Shown one piece after another: positions 16,830 through 24,807 of a DNA stretch of 64,000 nucleotides. Source of the stretch: Amorphoplanes digitatis. GTDB lineage: Bacteria > Actinomycetota > Actinomycetes > Mycobacteriales > Micromonosporaceae. Within the stretch, counting starts at the first letter, position 1. Each line of letters opens with the position of its first letter. A program made the position numbers and the translations under genes. The stretch spans positions 7,744,501 to 7,808,500 of the forward strand of contig NZ_JACHNH010000001.1 in the NCBI RefSeq assembly GCF_014205335.1, written 5' to 3'. Below the pieces are notes generated by a model that did not search any database, was not told where the DNA came from, and worked only from the letters and a program-made list of their open reading frames with translations.

Positions 16830-17279
16830 ATGGCGACCGAGTACACCTACTACAGCGCGGTAGATCTGGACACCGAGAGCCTGCGGTCCAGGGTGGCGGC
16901 GGTGCTCGGCGCGACACTCTCCCAGGACGGCTCGATGTTTCGAGACGGGTTGTGGGTGAGCGCTCACCGGGTGGAGCCCGGCGGGGAGGCGACGGCGCCT
17001 CGCCTGTTCGGTTTCCCGCATCGGGCGACCGTGTCGTTCCGGTTCTCCTCGACCAGGCACGACCTGGAGGACCACAACACAGCACTCATGGTGGGCACCG
17101 TCCTCAGCCTCGCTCCCGCCGACGGAGTGTTGTTGTTCAACGGCGAGGAGGCCGTCGTGCGAATCGTCGAGGGCGAGGCGATCTTCGCTGCGGCCTGGGG
17201 GGACTGGGACGACATGCCCGAAGTCGCCGCGCTGAGGAGAGCACACAGAGTCACACCGCTCCCCCAGCCCTTGCTCTGA
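16830..17279 (+). CDS. SitI3-like immunity protein
   Basis: The protein has 149 residues and starts at the ATG at 16830 behind GGAAGGAA, 32 nt after the toxin stop. It is soluble and acidic. The central RLFGFPHRATVSFRFSS and the LLFNGEEAVVRI strand fit the SitI3 family of immunity proteins first described with Myxococcus Sit toxins. Position directly after the CdiA_C effector supports neutralisation of that toxin. Direct binding is inferred. Confidence 0.65.
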   Translation: MATEYTYYSAVDLDTESLRSRVAAVLGATLSQDGSMFRDGLWVSAHRVEPGGEATAPRLFGFPHRATVSFRFSSTRHDLEDHNTALMVGTVLSLAPADGVLLFNGEEAVVRIVEGEAIFAAAWGDWDDMPEVAALRRAHRVTPLPQPLL

Positions 17280-17336
17280 TCTGACAACCGCACCCAAGAC
17301 GGCAAGGCCCGGGGGCTCAGGGACTCGTGGAGGCGA

Positions 17337-17906
17337 TCAGCTAGATCGGGGTGACTCCCAGACGCATTCATCGAAACGGTGCGGCCTTGGCGGGAACATC
17401 GCCGTGACGAGCGTGACAAGGCCGGCCAGCAAGAGGGTGGCGTACAGGGCGGGGATGGCGCGGAACCAGTCGGACTCACCCTCCCAGGGGTTGAATGTCC
17501 ACGACGGCGGGCCCGAGACGGCCCTGATGCCGTGCTCCCCTTCCGGCACCAAAGCGGCGAGGACTCCCGTGCCGCCGTCGGCGACATCCTGAGACAGCAT
17601 CAGTCGTACTCTTTCCGGAGCAGACCCCAGCAGCGGAGGTAACACGAAATACGCCCGAATTTCCGCCGCCTCGGCGGGGTGGTAGGTATTCCAGATCGCG
17701 TTATCGATCCTGGGCTGGAACAACTTGTTGTCTTCCAAGTTGTACAGCCCGGCAACCGCCAGCATCGTGATGGCGAAGAGCCCCACGCCTGCCTGCCGGC
17801 GTAAGCGGCCCGACACCAGCAAAGCGTTGGCTGCCAGCACCAGCGCGGCGACGACGACGGCAGCGGAAAGCAGAGTCAGCAGCCTGGGAGCCAAATCCGG
17901 CGGCAC
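17337..17906 (-). CDS. Small membrane protein of unknown function
   Basis: The protein has about 189 residues if it starts at the GTG at 17906; the frame stays open to 18212, but that extension is an arginine-rich, low-quality stretch. There are two N-terminal membrane helices (LLTLLSAAVVVAALVLAANALLV and VGLFAITMLAVAGLYNLE), an extracytoplasmic region of about 90 residues containing NAIWNTYHPAEAAEIRAYFVLPP, and a C-terminal helix. It converges on the immunity gene. No family is recognised. Confidence 0.5.
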   Translation of the reverse strand: MPPDLAPRLLTLLSAAVVVAALVLAANALLVSGRLRRQAGVGLFAITMLAVAGLYNLEDNKLFQPRIDNAIWNTYHPAEAAEIRAYFVLPPLLGSAPERVRLMLSQDVADGGTGVLAALVPEGEHGIRAVSGPPSWTFNPWEGESDWFRAIPALYATLLLAGLVTLVTAMFPPRPHRFDECVWESPRSS

Positions 17907-18142
17907 ATCCCAGGGCTCCGACTTGAACCTCGATGACCAGGTCAAAGCCTTACGGACCGCCCTCGCCGAGCTTGCCCGGCCGGGTGCGCCGGCCGCGGAC
18001 CCTAACCTCGGCGGGACATGACCTGACGAACTCGGCCTGCCGCGCCGGACGGATAGGGACGACAAGGCGGCCCGGGGACGTCCGGCAAGACGCGGTTGGG
18101 CGGGGGCACGTGTCGCCGCTGGTCGCTGAGGCCAGGAGCGAC
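17907..18142. other. Gap between the membrane-protein gene and the tmRNA terminator
   Basis: Apart from the arginine-rich open continuation of the minus-strand frame I see no gene, RNA or promoter that I can support. Confidence 0.4.
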
Positions 18143-18178
18143 AGCGGCGGCGCCACCCTGGTGGGTGATGCCGCCGCT
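18143..18178 (-). terminator. Hairpin downstream of tmRNA
   Basis: A 9-bp outer stem (18143-18151 with 18170-18178) plus an inner CACCC/GGGTG pairing lies about 50 nt beyond the 3' end of the tmRNA. It has no T tract, as is common for actinobacterial terminators, so termination is inferred. Confidence 0.45.
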
Positions 18179-18227
18179 TCGAGCGAACCCTCCCCCGCCG
18201 TCGCGGGTTCAAGTAAGCCCTCTCTCG

Positions 18228-18603
18228 TGGAGGTGCCGGGAATCGAACCCGGGTCCTTCGCTGCTTTGTCAGGGCTTCTCCGAGCGCAGCTCACTATGCC
18301 TCTACTCGGCCCCGGCGATCACGTGAGCAAGTTGCCGTGACGGGCCCAGTCGCTGATTAATCTCGCCGTGCGGACCCCGCGACCGGATCCGGTTGGCCAA
18401 CCTCCTAGCTGATGCCGGTTACTGGGCCGGAGGTACTCCCAGACCGACAGACTCCGCTACTCGCCTCAGGCGGCGAGAGCGTAAGAGTCAGCGCTGTTCT
18501 GCTTGGCGCTTATAAATTTCCGACGACCGATTCTCGAGACGACGTCGGCTTCCTCGGCTCGCTTCCCCTGTCTCCACGTACGAAGTCGAAACCAGTCACC
18601 CCC
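18228..18603 (-). ncRNA. ssrA: tmRNA (transfer-messenger RNA)
   Basis: The RNA is about 376 nt. Its 5' end reads GGGGGTGACTGGTTTCGACTTCG, the conserved tmRNA start, and its 3' end reads GGTTCGATTCCCGGCACCTCCA; these pair as a tRNA-like acceptor (GGGGGUG with CACCUCC). The CCA is not encoded. An internal tag frame ends in ALAA. Together with SmpB, encoded about 1.3 kb away on the same strand, it rescues stalled ribosomes and marks the nascent chain for ClpXP-type proteases. Confidence 0.96.
18466..18507 (-). other. tmRNA proteolysis-tag reading frame
   Basis: Starting from the resume codon GCC, the frame encodes AKQNSADSYALAA followed by TGA. The ALAA end is the standard ClpX-recognised degron. 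The resume codon is inferred by comparison with other tmRNAs; the end of the tag is certain from the sequence. Confidence 0.85.
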
Positions 18604-18657
18604 CAGTCATGTACCCGCACAACTCTAACGTGTCCGGGCCGACGCTTCACTCCGGTA

Positions 18658-19392
18658 TCAGTCCAGCCGGCACGGCGTGCCGTCGACCGTGCAGCCGGAG
18701 GGCTGAATCCTGTTCCTGGTCTGCTTGGTCGCCTCGAAGCCGAAGCTGAAGGAGGCGCCCGGTGCCAGCGGGCCGCCGGTCAGCACGTTGGTGTCGCCCT
18801 GGCGGTCTAGCTGGGCGTTCCAGGCGTTGGTGATCCGGACCTCGGCCCGCGAGTCGTAACTCACGGTTACCGTCCAGTTTCGGGCTGTCGTGCCCGTGTT
18901 CGTCACCCGGACCATGGCGACGAAGCCGCGGTCCCAGCTGGCACCCACCGCATACCGGGCGGTGAACGACGCGGGCGGCGGGGGTGCCGGCTTCGGCGGC
19001 GCCGGCTTGGTCGTCGCCTTCTCGGTCGGCTTCGGCGAGGCCGTGGTCGTGGTCGGGCGGGCCGAGGACTTCGATGGCGTTGGGGAGGCGCTCTGCGCCG
19101 CGGACAGGGTCGGCGCCGCGGACTGCGACGCCGAGGCCGCCGGGGAGCTCCAGGGGATCACCGAGGGGCTGTTCTCGGTCTCCGCGACGGCGATGGGTGG
19201 CTGCACCATCAGCGGCGTCCCGAGTTGCTCGTCCTGGGTCGGTCCGACCGCGCGCACGGCGACCCAGGCGACCATGACCACGAGGAGCGTCGACGCCCCG
19301 CCGATGAAGCCGTACCGCCGCAGGGGATAGGGCGTGGAGTGCTTGGCGGACAAACTGCGGTCCCTTCGCGCGACGGGTGGCCGCGGCGACAT
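18658..19392 (-). CDS. Membrane-anchored CBM2 (cellulose-binding-type) protein
   Basis: The protein has 244 residues: a basic N-terminus, one membrane helix (about 28-50), a long Ser/Thr/Pro/Ala linker (75-140) and a C-terminal CBM2-like domain (about 142-244). The domain has ARYAVGASWDRGFVAMVRVTNTGTTARNWTVTVSY, AWNAQL, LAPGASFSFGF and two cysteines near the end. CBM2 domains bind cellulose or chitin through surface tryptophans; there is no catalytic domain. It lies 6 nt after smpB and is probably co-transcribed with it, an unexpected pairing. Confidence 0.8.
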   Translation of the reverse strand: MSPRPPVARRDRSLSAKHSTPYPLRRYGFIGGASTLLVVMVAWVAVRAVGPTQDEQLGTPLMVQPPIAVAETENSPSVIPWSSPAASASQSAAPTLSAAQSASPTPSKSSARPTTTTASPKPTEKATTKPAPPKPAPPPPASFTARYAVGASWDRGFVAMVRVTNTGTTARNWTVTVSYDSRAEVRITNAWNAQLDRQGDTNVLTGGPLAPGASFSFGFEATKQTRNRIQPSGCTVDGTPCRLD

Positions 19393-19398
19393 TACCCG

Positions 19399-19875
19399 TC
19401 AGTCCATGCCTTTGCTACGGCGACCCATCGCCTTGTTGATCTCCCGCTGGGCGTCCCGGTTGGCGAGGTCCTGGCGCTTGTCGTACGACTTCTTGCCCTT
19501 GGCCAGGCCGAGCTCGACCTTCGCGTACCCGTTGTTGAAGTAGACCGAGAGCGGGACCAGGGTGAGGCCGTCCTCGCGGAGCTTGCCCAACAGCTTGTGG
19601 ATCTCGGCGCGCTTGAGGAGCAGCTTGCGCACGCGCCGGGGCTCGTGGTTGGTCCAGGTGCCCTGCGTGTATTCCGGGATGTGCATCCCGTGCAGGAAGA
19701 TCTCGCCGTTGTTCTCGTGGCCGAACGCGTCGACCAGCGACGACCGGCCGGCGCGCAGCGACTTGACCTCGGTGCCGGTCAGCACCATGCCGGCCTCGTA
19801 GGTGTCGAGGATGGCGTAGTCGTGCCGTGCCTTGCGGTTCGAGGCCACGACCTTGCGCCCCTGTTCGCGCGGCAT
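19399..19875 (-). CDS. smpB: SsrA-binding protein SmpB
   Basis: The protein has 158 residues. It shows the typical beginning KVVASNRKARHDYAILDTYEAGMVLTGTEVKSLRAGR, the central GEIFLHGMHIPEY and the basic C-terminal tail KGKKSYDKRQDLANRDAQREI that folds into the ribosomal mRNA channel. It binds tmRNA and brings it to stalled ribosomes. It is in the same-strand series ftsE-ftsX-M23-smpB, with ssrA downstream. Confidence 0.97.
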   Translation of the reverse strand: MPREQGRKVVASNRKARHDYAILDTYEAGMVLTGTEVKSLRAGRSSLVDAFGHENNGEIFLHGMHIPEYTQGTWTNHEPRRVRKLLLKRAEIHKLLGKLREDGLTLVPLSVYFNNGYAKVELGLAKGKKSYDKRQDLANRDAQREINKAMGRRSKGMD

Positions 19876-19932
19876 CGGTGCCCCCTGCGGGTGTGAAAGG
19901 GAAAGGTCCGGCCGAATGTTACCCGCGGACCA

Positions 19933-21195
19933 TCAGCAGAGGCATCCGGGTAAATAGTTCAGCGGGTTCTTGGGCGTGCCGTCGAAGCGCGTCTCGAAGT
20001 GCAGGTGGAAGCCCGTGGAGGCACCGGTGGTGCCGACCCGGCCGATGACCTCGCCGCGCCGGACGAACTCGCCGACGTGCACGAGGATCTTGGACTGGTG
20101 GCCGTAGCAGGTGGAGAAGCCCCGGCCCTGTCTCCTGCCGTGGCTGATGCACGTGTAGTTGCCGTACCCGCCGTTCCAGCCGGCCTGGACGATCCGGCCG
20201 CTCGCCGCCGCGTGGATCGGGGTGCCGCCGCCGGCGGCGAAGTCGGTGCCCGCGTGCAGTTGCCAGACCCGGTAGTACGGGTCGAATCGGCTGCCGAAGT
20301 CGCTGGATTTCCAGCCGTTCACGGGCATCAGCAGCTTGCCGCCGAGGTACTCGCCGTGCCCGGTCTTCTTGTCCCAGACCCGGAGCGCGTCCTGGATGCG
20401 GGCCTCCTCGGCCTGGGCGGCCTCGTACCGGGCGAGCACGGCGGCGCGCTGGGACCGGGCGGTGGTCAGCGCCGCGCGGCGGCTCTGCGACAGCCGGATG
20501 ATGGCGGCACGGGCCTGCTGGGCGGCGACCTGTGCGGTCTTGGCGGCCGTGAGCCGCTCCGCGGCCTTGCGCTCGGCCTCCTCGGCCGTCCGCTTGGCGA
20601 GCCCGGCCCGGTCCTGTTCGGTACGGGCCTCCCGCCGCGCCACCAGGAACTGGTCGACGCTCTCCTGCTGCTTGCGCATGACCTGGTCGACCATGCCGAG
20701 GCGGTCCATGGCGTCCTGCGGGCCGCGGGCGCCGACGAGGACGTTGATGGCGGCGAAGTTGCCGCCCATGTACGACGCGGCGGCGATCTCGCCGACCCGG
20801 TGGTGTGCCACGTCGAGGCGCTTCTGCGCCTGCGCGAAGCGTCCGGCGGCGCGGCCGTAGGTGGCGCGGGCGATGTCGGCCCGGCGGCGGGCGGTGCCGG
20901 CCTCCACCGAGGCGGCGACGACCAGGCCGCGGGAGACGGCGACCTTGTTCCGGGCCGACGGCAGCGCGGCGGTCACGGCCTCCAGGCGGCGCGCGGCGCT
21001 GCGGGCGGTGACGGTGGCGGCCTCGAGGATCGCCTCCGCCCGGTTCACGGCGTGCGCGGCGCGCCGGGCGTCGTCCTTCGGGTCGGCGGCCGCGGCGCCG
21101 GGCGCGGCGAGTACGAGTCCGGCGGTGCAGAGCGCGCTCAGACAGGCGGCCAGGGCGGCGGTGAACCGGCGATGTCGACGACGAGTGGGCTCCAC
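19933..21195 (-). CDS. Secreted coiled-coil M23 peptidoglycan hydrolase, FtsEX-associated
   Basis: The protein has 420 residues. A signal peptide (about 1-36, ending AAAAD) is followed by a long Ala/Arg/Glu coiled coil (40-275), then a LytM/M23 metallopeptidase domain with HAGTDFA and GFHLHFE supplying the zinc ligands, and a short cysteine-containing end. Coiled coil plus M23 is the layout of EnvC/PcsB-type hydrolases controlled by FtsEX. The gene lies directly downstream of ftsX, so the product probably cleaves septal peptidoglycan on FtsEX signalling. Confidence 0.9.
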   Translation of the reverse strand: MEPTRRRHRRFTAALAACLSALCTAGLVLAAPGAAAADPKDDARRAAHAVNRAEAILEAATVTARSAARRLEAVTAALPSARNKVAVSRGLVVAASVEAGTARRRADIARATYGRAAGRFAQAQKRLDVAHHRVGEIAAASYMGGNFAAINVLVGARGPQDAMDRLGMVDQVMRKQQESVDQFLVARREARTEQDRAGLAKRTAEEAERKAAERLTAAKTAQVAAQQARAAIIRLSQSRRAALTTARSQRAAVLARYEAAQAEEARIQDALRVWDKKTGHGEYLGGKLLMPVNGWKSSDFGSRFDPYYRVWQLHAGTDFAAGGGTPIHAAASGRIVQAGWNGGYGNYTCISHGRRQGRGFSTCYGHQSKILVHVGEFVRRGEVIGRVGTTGASTGFHLHFETRFDGTPKNPLNYLPGCLC

Positions 21196-21266
21196 GAAGA
21201 GTCACCGTACTCCGACTATTAGTGACAATCCCCTAGATCACGCCGTTAAACGCCGGAAAACCATAA

Positions 21267-21300
21267 TCGCCGCGCATCACCCGAAAGGGATGCGCGGCGA
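21267..21300 (-). terminator. Hairpin between ftsX and the M23 gene
   Basis: A 12-bp perfect stem (21267-21278 with 21289-21300) lies in the gap between ftsX and the hydrolase. On the minus strand it is followed by ATTATGGTTTT, a weak T-rich tail. It may terminate or attenuate transcription from ftsEX, reducing hydrolase expression relative to ftsEX. Confidence 0.5.
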
Positions 21301-21329
21301 CCGGAGAAACGAAACAGGCGCTAAAGGCC

Positions 21330-22205
21330 TCAGACCTTCAGGTAGAACCGGAGCGTGATCCAGGCGGTGATCGCGCTGACGCCGGCGCCGACGCCCGCCA
21401 GCAGCGGCAGCATCAGCCACACGTTGCCGTTCGGGATCGGGGTGAGCACGTTCGTCAGCGCCTGCAACCGGCCGTCGAGCAGCACGACCTTGCCGACGAA
21501 GATGAACACGAAGCCCAGGACCGCGCCGATCAGGCCGGCCACCACCGCCTCGAGCACGAAGGGCGCCTGGATGAACCAGTTCGAGGCACCCACGAGCTTC
21601 ATGACGGCGACTTCGCGCCGCTTGCTGTACGCCGCGACCTGGATGGTGTTTCCGACGAGCAACAGCGCCGCCAGCGCCATGAAGCCGGCCACCACCAGTG
21701 CCATCACCTGGATGGCGTTGAAGATCTTGAAGACCTTGTCCAGCAACTCACGCTGGTCGACGATGTCCTGGATGCCCGGCAGGTTCTTGATCTGTCCCGA
21801 GAACGCCTGGTACTGCTCCGGGTCCTTCAGCTTGACCCGGAACGACTCCGGCAGGCTGTCCGGACCGACCGACTTCACGAAGTCGGGCGAGTCGCGCCAG
21901 AGCACCTTGAACTTCTCGAACGCCTGCTCGCGCGTCTCGTAGGTCTTCGAGAGCACCAGCGGGTCGGCTTCGATCGCCTGGTTGATCGCGGTGCGCTGCG
22001 CCTCGGTGACGTCCTCACGCAGGAAGATCGACACCTCGATCTCACCGTAGTAGTAGGTCTTCATCTGGTCGACCTGCATGTACATCAGCACGCTGGCGCC
22101 GAGCATGGTCAGCGAGACCGACATGGTGATGATCATGGCGATGGTCATCGTGACGTTGCGCCACAGACCGACCAGCACCTCGTTGAGGACGTACTTGAAA
22201 CGCAT
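21330..22205 (-). CDS. ftsX: Cell-division ABC permease FtsX
   Basis: The protein has 291 residues. It has a cytoplasmic start (MRFKYVLNEVLVGLWRNVTMT), TM1 at about 19-42, a large extracellular loop of about 120 residues, and three C-terminal helices with AAYSKRREVAVMKLVGASNWFIQAPFV between them, the FtsX family signature. The loop binds wall hydrolases. It is 63 nt downstream of ftsE, with the M23 hydrolase after it. Confidence 0.96.
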   Translation of the reverse strand: MRFKYVLNEVLVGLWRNVTMTIAMIITMSVSLTMLGASVLMYMQVDQMKTYYYGEIEVSIFLREDVTEAQRTAINQAIEADPLVLSKTYETREQAFEKFKVLWRDSPDFVKSVGPDSLPESFRVKLKDPEQYQAFSGQIKNLPGIQDIVDQRELLDKVFKIFNAIQVMALVVAGFMALAALLLVGNTIQVAAYSKRREVAVMKLVGASNWFIQAPFVLEAVVAGLIGAVLGFVFIFVGKVVLLDGRLQALTNVLTPIPNGNVWLMLPLLAGVGAGVSAITAWITLRFYLKV

Positions 22206-22268
22206 CGGGGGTTCCTTCCGGGACTCCGCGGCTTACATCAAGAAGCAATGGGTGTCGGTGCCCGGCTG

Positions 22269-22949
22269 TCAGCCGTAGACGCCGCGGGCCTGGTCGCGAA
22301 CGATCCGTCCGCTCTCGATCTCGATGACCCGGCGGCGCATCTGGTTGACGATGTTGGAGTCGTGGGTGACCATCACGACCGTCGTGCCGGTCCGGTTGAT
22401 CCGGTCCAACAGGCGCATGATCTCGATGGAGGTGTCGGGGTCGAGGTTACCGGTGGGCTCGTCTGCCAGCAGGATCAGCGGCCGGTTGACGAACGCCCGG
22501 GCCACGGCGACACGCTGCTGCTCACCACCCGACAACTCGTGCGGGTAGCGGTGCTCCTTGCCACCGAGCCCGACCAGTTCGAGAACCTCCGGCACCACCC
22601 GGCGGGCGACGGCCTTGGTCTTGCCGATCACCTCTAGGGCGAAGGCCACGTTCTCGTACGCGGTGCGGTTGGGCAGCAGGCGGAAGTCCTGGAACACACA
22701 GCCGATCGAGCGCCGGAAGTGCGGGATCTTCCACGACCGCATCGTGGTGACATCCTTCGCGTTCACCACGACCCTGCCGCGCGAGGGTGCCACCTCGTGC
22801 AGCAGGAGCTTGATGATCGTCGACTTGCCGGAACCGGAGGGGCCGATGAAGAAGACGAACTCACCCTTCTCGATACCGACGCTGACATCGTCCAACGACG
22901 GCCGAGACGCCTTCGGATACGTCTTCGTCACGTTCTCGAGCTGAATCAC
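22269..22949 (-). CDS. ftsE: Cell-division ATP-binding protein FtsE
   Basis: The protein has 226 residues from the GTG at 22949 (IQLENVTKTYP...). An ATG 12 codons earlier would add residues not seen in the family and falls inside the promoter. Motifs are Walker A GPSGSGKST, signature LSGGEQQRVAVARAF, Walker B LILLADEPTG and the H-loop VTHD. It drives FtsX to activate septal wall hydrolysis. Confidence 0.96.
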   Translation of the reverse strand: MIQLENVTKTYPKASRPSLDDVSVGIEKGEFVFFIGPSGSGKSTIIKLLLHEVAPSRGRVVVNAKDVTTMRSWKIPHFRRSIGCVFQDFRLLPNRTAYENVAFALEVIGKTKAVARRVVPEVLELVGLGGKEHRYPHELSGGEQQRVAVARAFVNRPLILLADEPTGNLDPDTSIEIMRLLDRINRTGTTVVMVTHDSNIVNQMRRRVIEIESGRIVRDQARGVYG

Positions 22950-22957
22950 GGGTCGAG

Positions 22958-22985
22958 AGTCTACGCGGTGTAACGAAAACTCCAA
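22958..22985 (-). promoter_or_regulatory. Promoter of ftsEX
   Basis: On the minus strand TTGGAG and TAGACT are separated by 16 nt, and the -10 box ends 8 nt before the GTG of ftsE. No ribosome binding site lies between, so transcription probably starts at the start codon. Confidence 0.55.
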
Positions 22986-23072
22986 CCCCGGCGGTCAACG
23001 GATTTTCGTGCGGATGGTGCCGACAAGGCGGCCCTCCCCCATGCGGGCAGCCCGGTTCACCGTCCCGGAGGG

Positions 23073-23100
23073 CGCCGCCTGACCGTTCGTTCAGGCGGCG
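23073..23100 (-). terminator. Hairpin downstream of prfB
   Basis: A 10-bp perfect stem (23073-23082 with 23091-23100) and an 8-nt loop lie 12 nt beyond the prfB stop, without a T tract. It probably ends the prfB transcript. Confidence 0.5.
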
Positions 23101-23112
23101 CGTCGCGCACCG

Positions 23113-24225
23113 TCAGCCCTTGATCTGGGTCTGTTTGCGCCACCTGATGCCGGCCTCGATGAACTCGTCCAGCTCGCCGTCGAAGACCGACGAAGGGTTG
23201 CCCGTCTCCTGCTCAGTGCGCAGATCCTTGACCATCTGGTACGGGTGAAGGACGTAGCTGCGCATCTGGTCACCCCATGATCCGGTGGTGTCCTGCTTGA
23301 GGCCGGCCATCTTCGCCTCCTCCTCCTGGCGCTTGCGTTCGAGCAGCCGCGCCTGGAGCACCCGCATCGCGGAGGCCTTGTTCTGAAGCTGAGATTTCTC
23401 GTTCTGACATGTCACGACGATGCCCGTCGGAATGTGCGTGAGGCGCACAGCGGAGTCGGTCGTGTTAACGCTCTGTCCACCGGGCCCGGACGAACGGTAG
23501 ACGTCGACCCGCATCTCATTGTCCGGAATGTCGATGTGGTCGGTCTGCTCGACCACCGGCATCACCTCGACGCCGGCGAAACTGGTCTGCCGGCGGCCCT
23601 GGTTGTCGAACGGGCTGATCCGGACCAGCCGGTGGGTGCCCGACTCCACGCTGAGCGTCCCGTAGGCGTACGGGACCTTGACGGCAAAGGTGGCCGACTT
23701 GAGGCCCGCCTCCTCGGCGTAGGAGGTCTCGTAGACCTCCGTTGGGTAGCCGTGGCGCTCGGCCCAGCGCAGGTACATCCGCATCAGCATCTCGGCGAAG
23801 TCCGCGGCGTCCACGCCACCGGCGCCCGCGCGGATGGCCACGACGGCCTCGCGGGAGTCGTACTCGCCGGAGAGCAGGGTGCGGACCTCCATCTCGTCGA
23901 CGGCCTTGGTCAGCGAGACGAGCTCGTGGCCGACCTCCGCGACGGAGTCCTCGTCCCCGGCCTCCTGCGCCATCTCGAGCAGCAGTTCCGCGTCGTCGAT
24001 GCGCTGCCGCAGGCGCTCCATCCGGGAGATCTCACCGGTCAGGTACGAGAGCCGGGAGTTGACCTCCTGGGCGCGCGCCTGGTCGTCCCACAGGTCGGGT
24101 GCGGAGGCCTGCTCCTCGAGCTCCGCCCGGTCACGGCGCAGCTTGTCCACATCGAGGACGTTCTCGATGTTGCGCAGGGTGGCGTCGAGGGCTTTGAGCT
24201 GTTCAGGAAAGTCGGCTGCACTCAC
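23113..24225 (-). CDS. prfB: Peptide chain release factor 2
   Basis: The protein has 370 residues starting at GTG. It contains the RF2 stop-codon reading motif SPF (about 204-206) and the GGQ peptidyl-hydrolysis motif (about 249-251) in SSGPGGQSVNTT. The frame is continuous near codon 25, so the programmed +1 frameshift that regulates prfB in many bacteria is absent. It releases peptides at UAA and UGA. It lies divergent to nothing and upstream of the ftsE promoter on the same strand. Confidence 0.97.
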   Translation of the reverse strand: MSAADFPEQLKALDATLRNIENVLDVDKLRRDRAELEEQASAPDLWDDQARAQEVNSRLSYLTGEISRMERLRQRIDDAELLLEMAQEAGDEDSVAEVGHELVSLTKAVDEMEVRTLLSGEYDSREAVVAIRAGAGGVDAADFAEMLMRMYLRWAERHGYPTEVYETSYAEEAGLKSATFAVKVPYAYGTLSVESGTHRLVRISPFDNQGRRQTSFAGVEVMPVVEQTDHIDIPDNEMRVDVYRSSGPGGQSVNTTDSAVRLTHIPTGIVVTCQNEKSQLQNKASAMRVLQARLLERKRQEEEAKMAGLKQDTTGSWGDQMRSYVLHPYQMVKDLRTEQETGNPSSVFDGELDEFIEAGIRWRKQTQIKG

Positions 24226-24233
24226 GACTGTCG

Positions 24234-24239
24234 AGAATA
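24234..24239 (-). promoter_or_regulatory. -10 box (TATTCT) of prfB
   Basis: On the minus strand TATTCT ends 8 nt before the GTG start at 24225, consistent with a leaderless or nearly leaderless transcript. Confidence 0.5.
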
Positions 24240-24240
24240 C

Positions 24241-24270
24241 GCCGCCCGGCCGGTCAACCGGCCGGGCGGC
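24241..24270 (-). terminator. Strong hairpin between padR and prfB
   Basis: A 13-bp perfect inverted repeat (24241-24253 with 24258-24270) lies 21 nt after the padR stop. It would end the padR transcript, and it also covers the region upstream of the prfB -10 box. Confidence 0.6.
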
Positions 24271-24291
24271 CGGTAGTTCGTGAATCCGTGA

Positions 24292-24807
24292 TTACTCGGC
24301 AGGGGCAACCTTGAGCCAGCTCAGGGCCGCCTTGTGGTACGCGACCGCGAACTCGAGGGCGGCCGCGCCATAGGCGTCGCCCGCCTTCTTGGCCTCCTTG
24401 GCCTGCTCGCGCGCCATCGCGAGAGCCTCGGCGTGATACTCGTTGGCGCCCGTGTAGAGCGTCTTGAGCTGGTTGCCGGAGTGCTGCTGGCCGAAGGCGA
24501 CCCGCAGGGCGACCGGATTCCGGATCGCGTCGCGGCCCGGGGACTCGGTCAGCCACCGGCTGAAGGCACGCTTGCCGGCGGCGGTGATTGCATAGGGCTG
24601 ACTGGACCGTGGTCCTGGCTTGCCAAGACGGACGAAGCCCATCTCGGCGAGCACCGGCAGTTCGCGGTAGACCTGGCTCCGCGTCATCGACCAGTACGGC
24701 CCGAGGCGGCGTTCGGCAGCCGCCATGAGCTGTCCACCGGTCATAGGGCCCTCGTGGAGCAGGCCCAGCAGGGCGGCAGCCGTGGGATTGATTTGAGAGT
24801 CGGGCAT
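24292..24807 (-). CDS. PadR-family transcriptional regulator
   Basis: The protein has 171 residues. The N-terminal winged helix (NPTAAALLGLLHEGPMTGGQLMAAAERRLGPYWSMTRSQVYREL) is typical PadR, followed by YAITAAGKRAFSRWL and a helical dimerisation domain with the alanine/lysine-rich stretch REQAKEAKKAGDAYGAAALEFAVAYHKAALSWL. Such proteins repress nearby or distant genes in response to small hydrophobic ligands. The target is not evident. Confidence 0.9.
   Translation of the reverse strand: MPDSQINPTAAALLGLLHEGPMTGGQLMAAAERRLGPYWSMTRSQVYRELPVLAEMGFVRLGKPGPRSSQPYAITAAGKRAFSRWLTESPGRDAIRNPVALRVAFGQQHSGNQLKTLYTGANEYHAEALAMAREQAKEAKKAGDAYGAAALEFAVAYHKAALSWLKVAPAE

Noticed and set aside
17907..18212. 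Long N-terminus of the membrane protein at 17337
   Set aside because: The added 100 residues are arginine-rich with no helix or signal; a GTG at 17906 with a GGAG upstream is more plausible.
23113..24225. Programmed frameshift in prfB
   Set aside because: The frame is continuous through the region where the internal UGA occurs in other bacteria.
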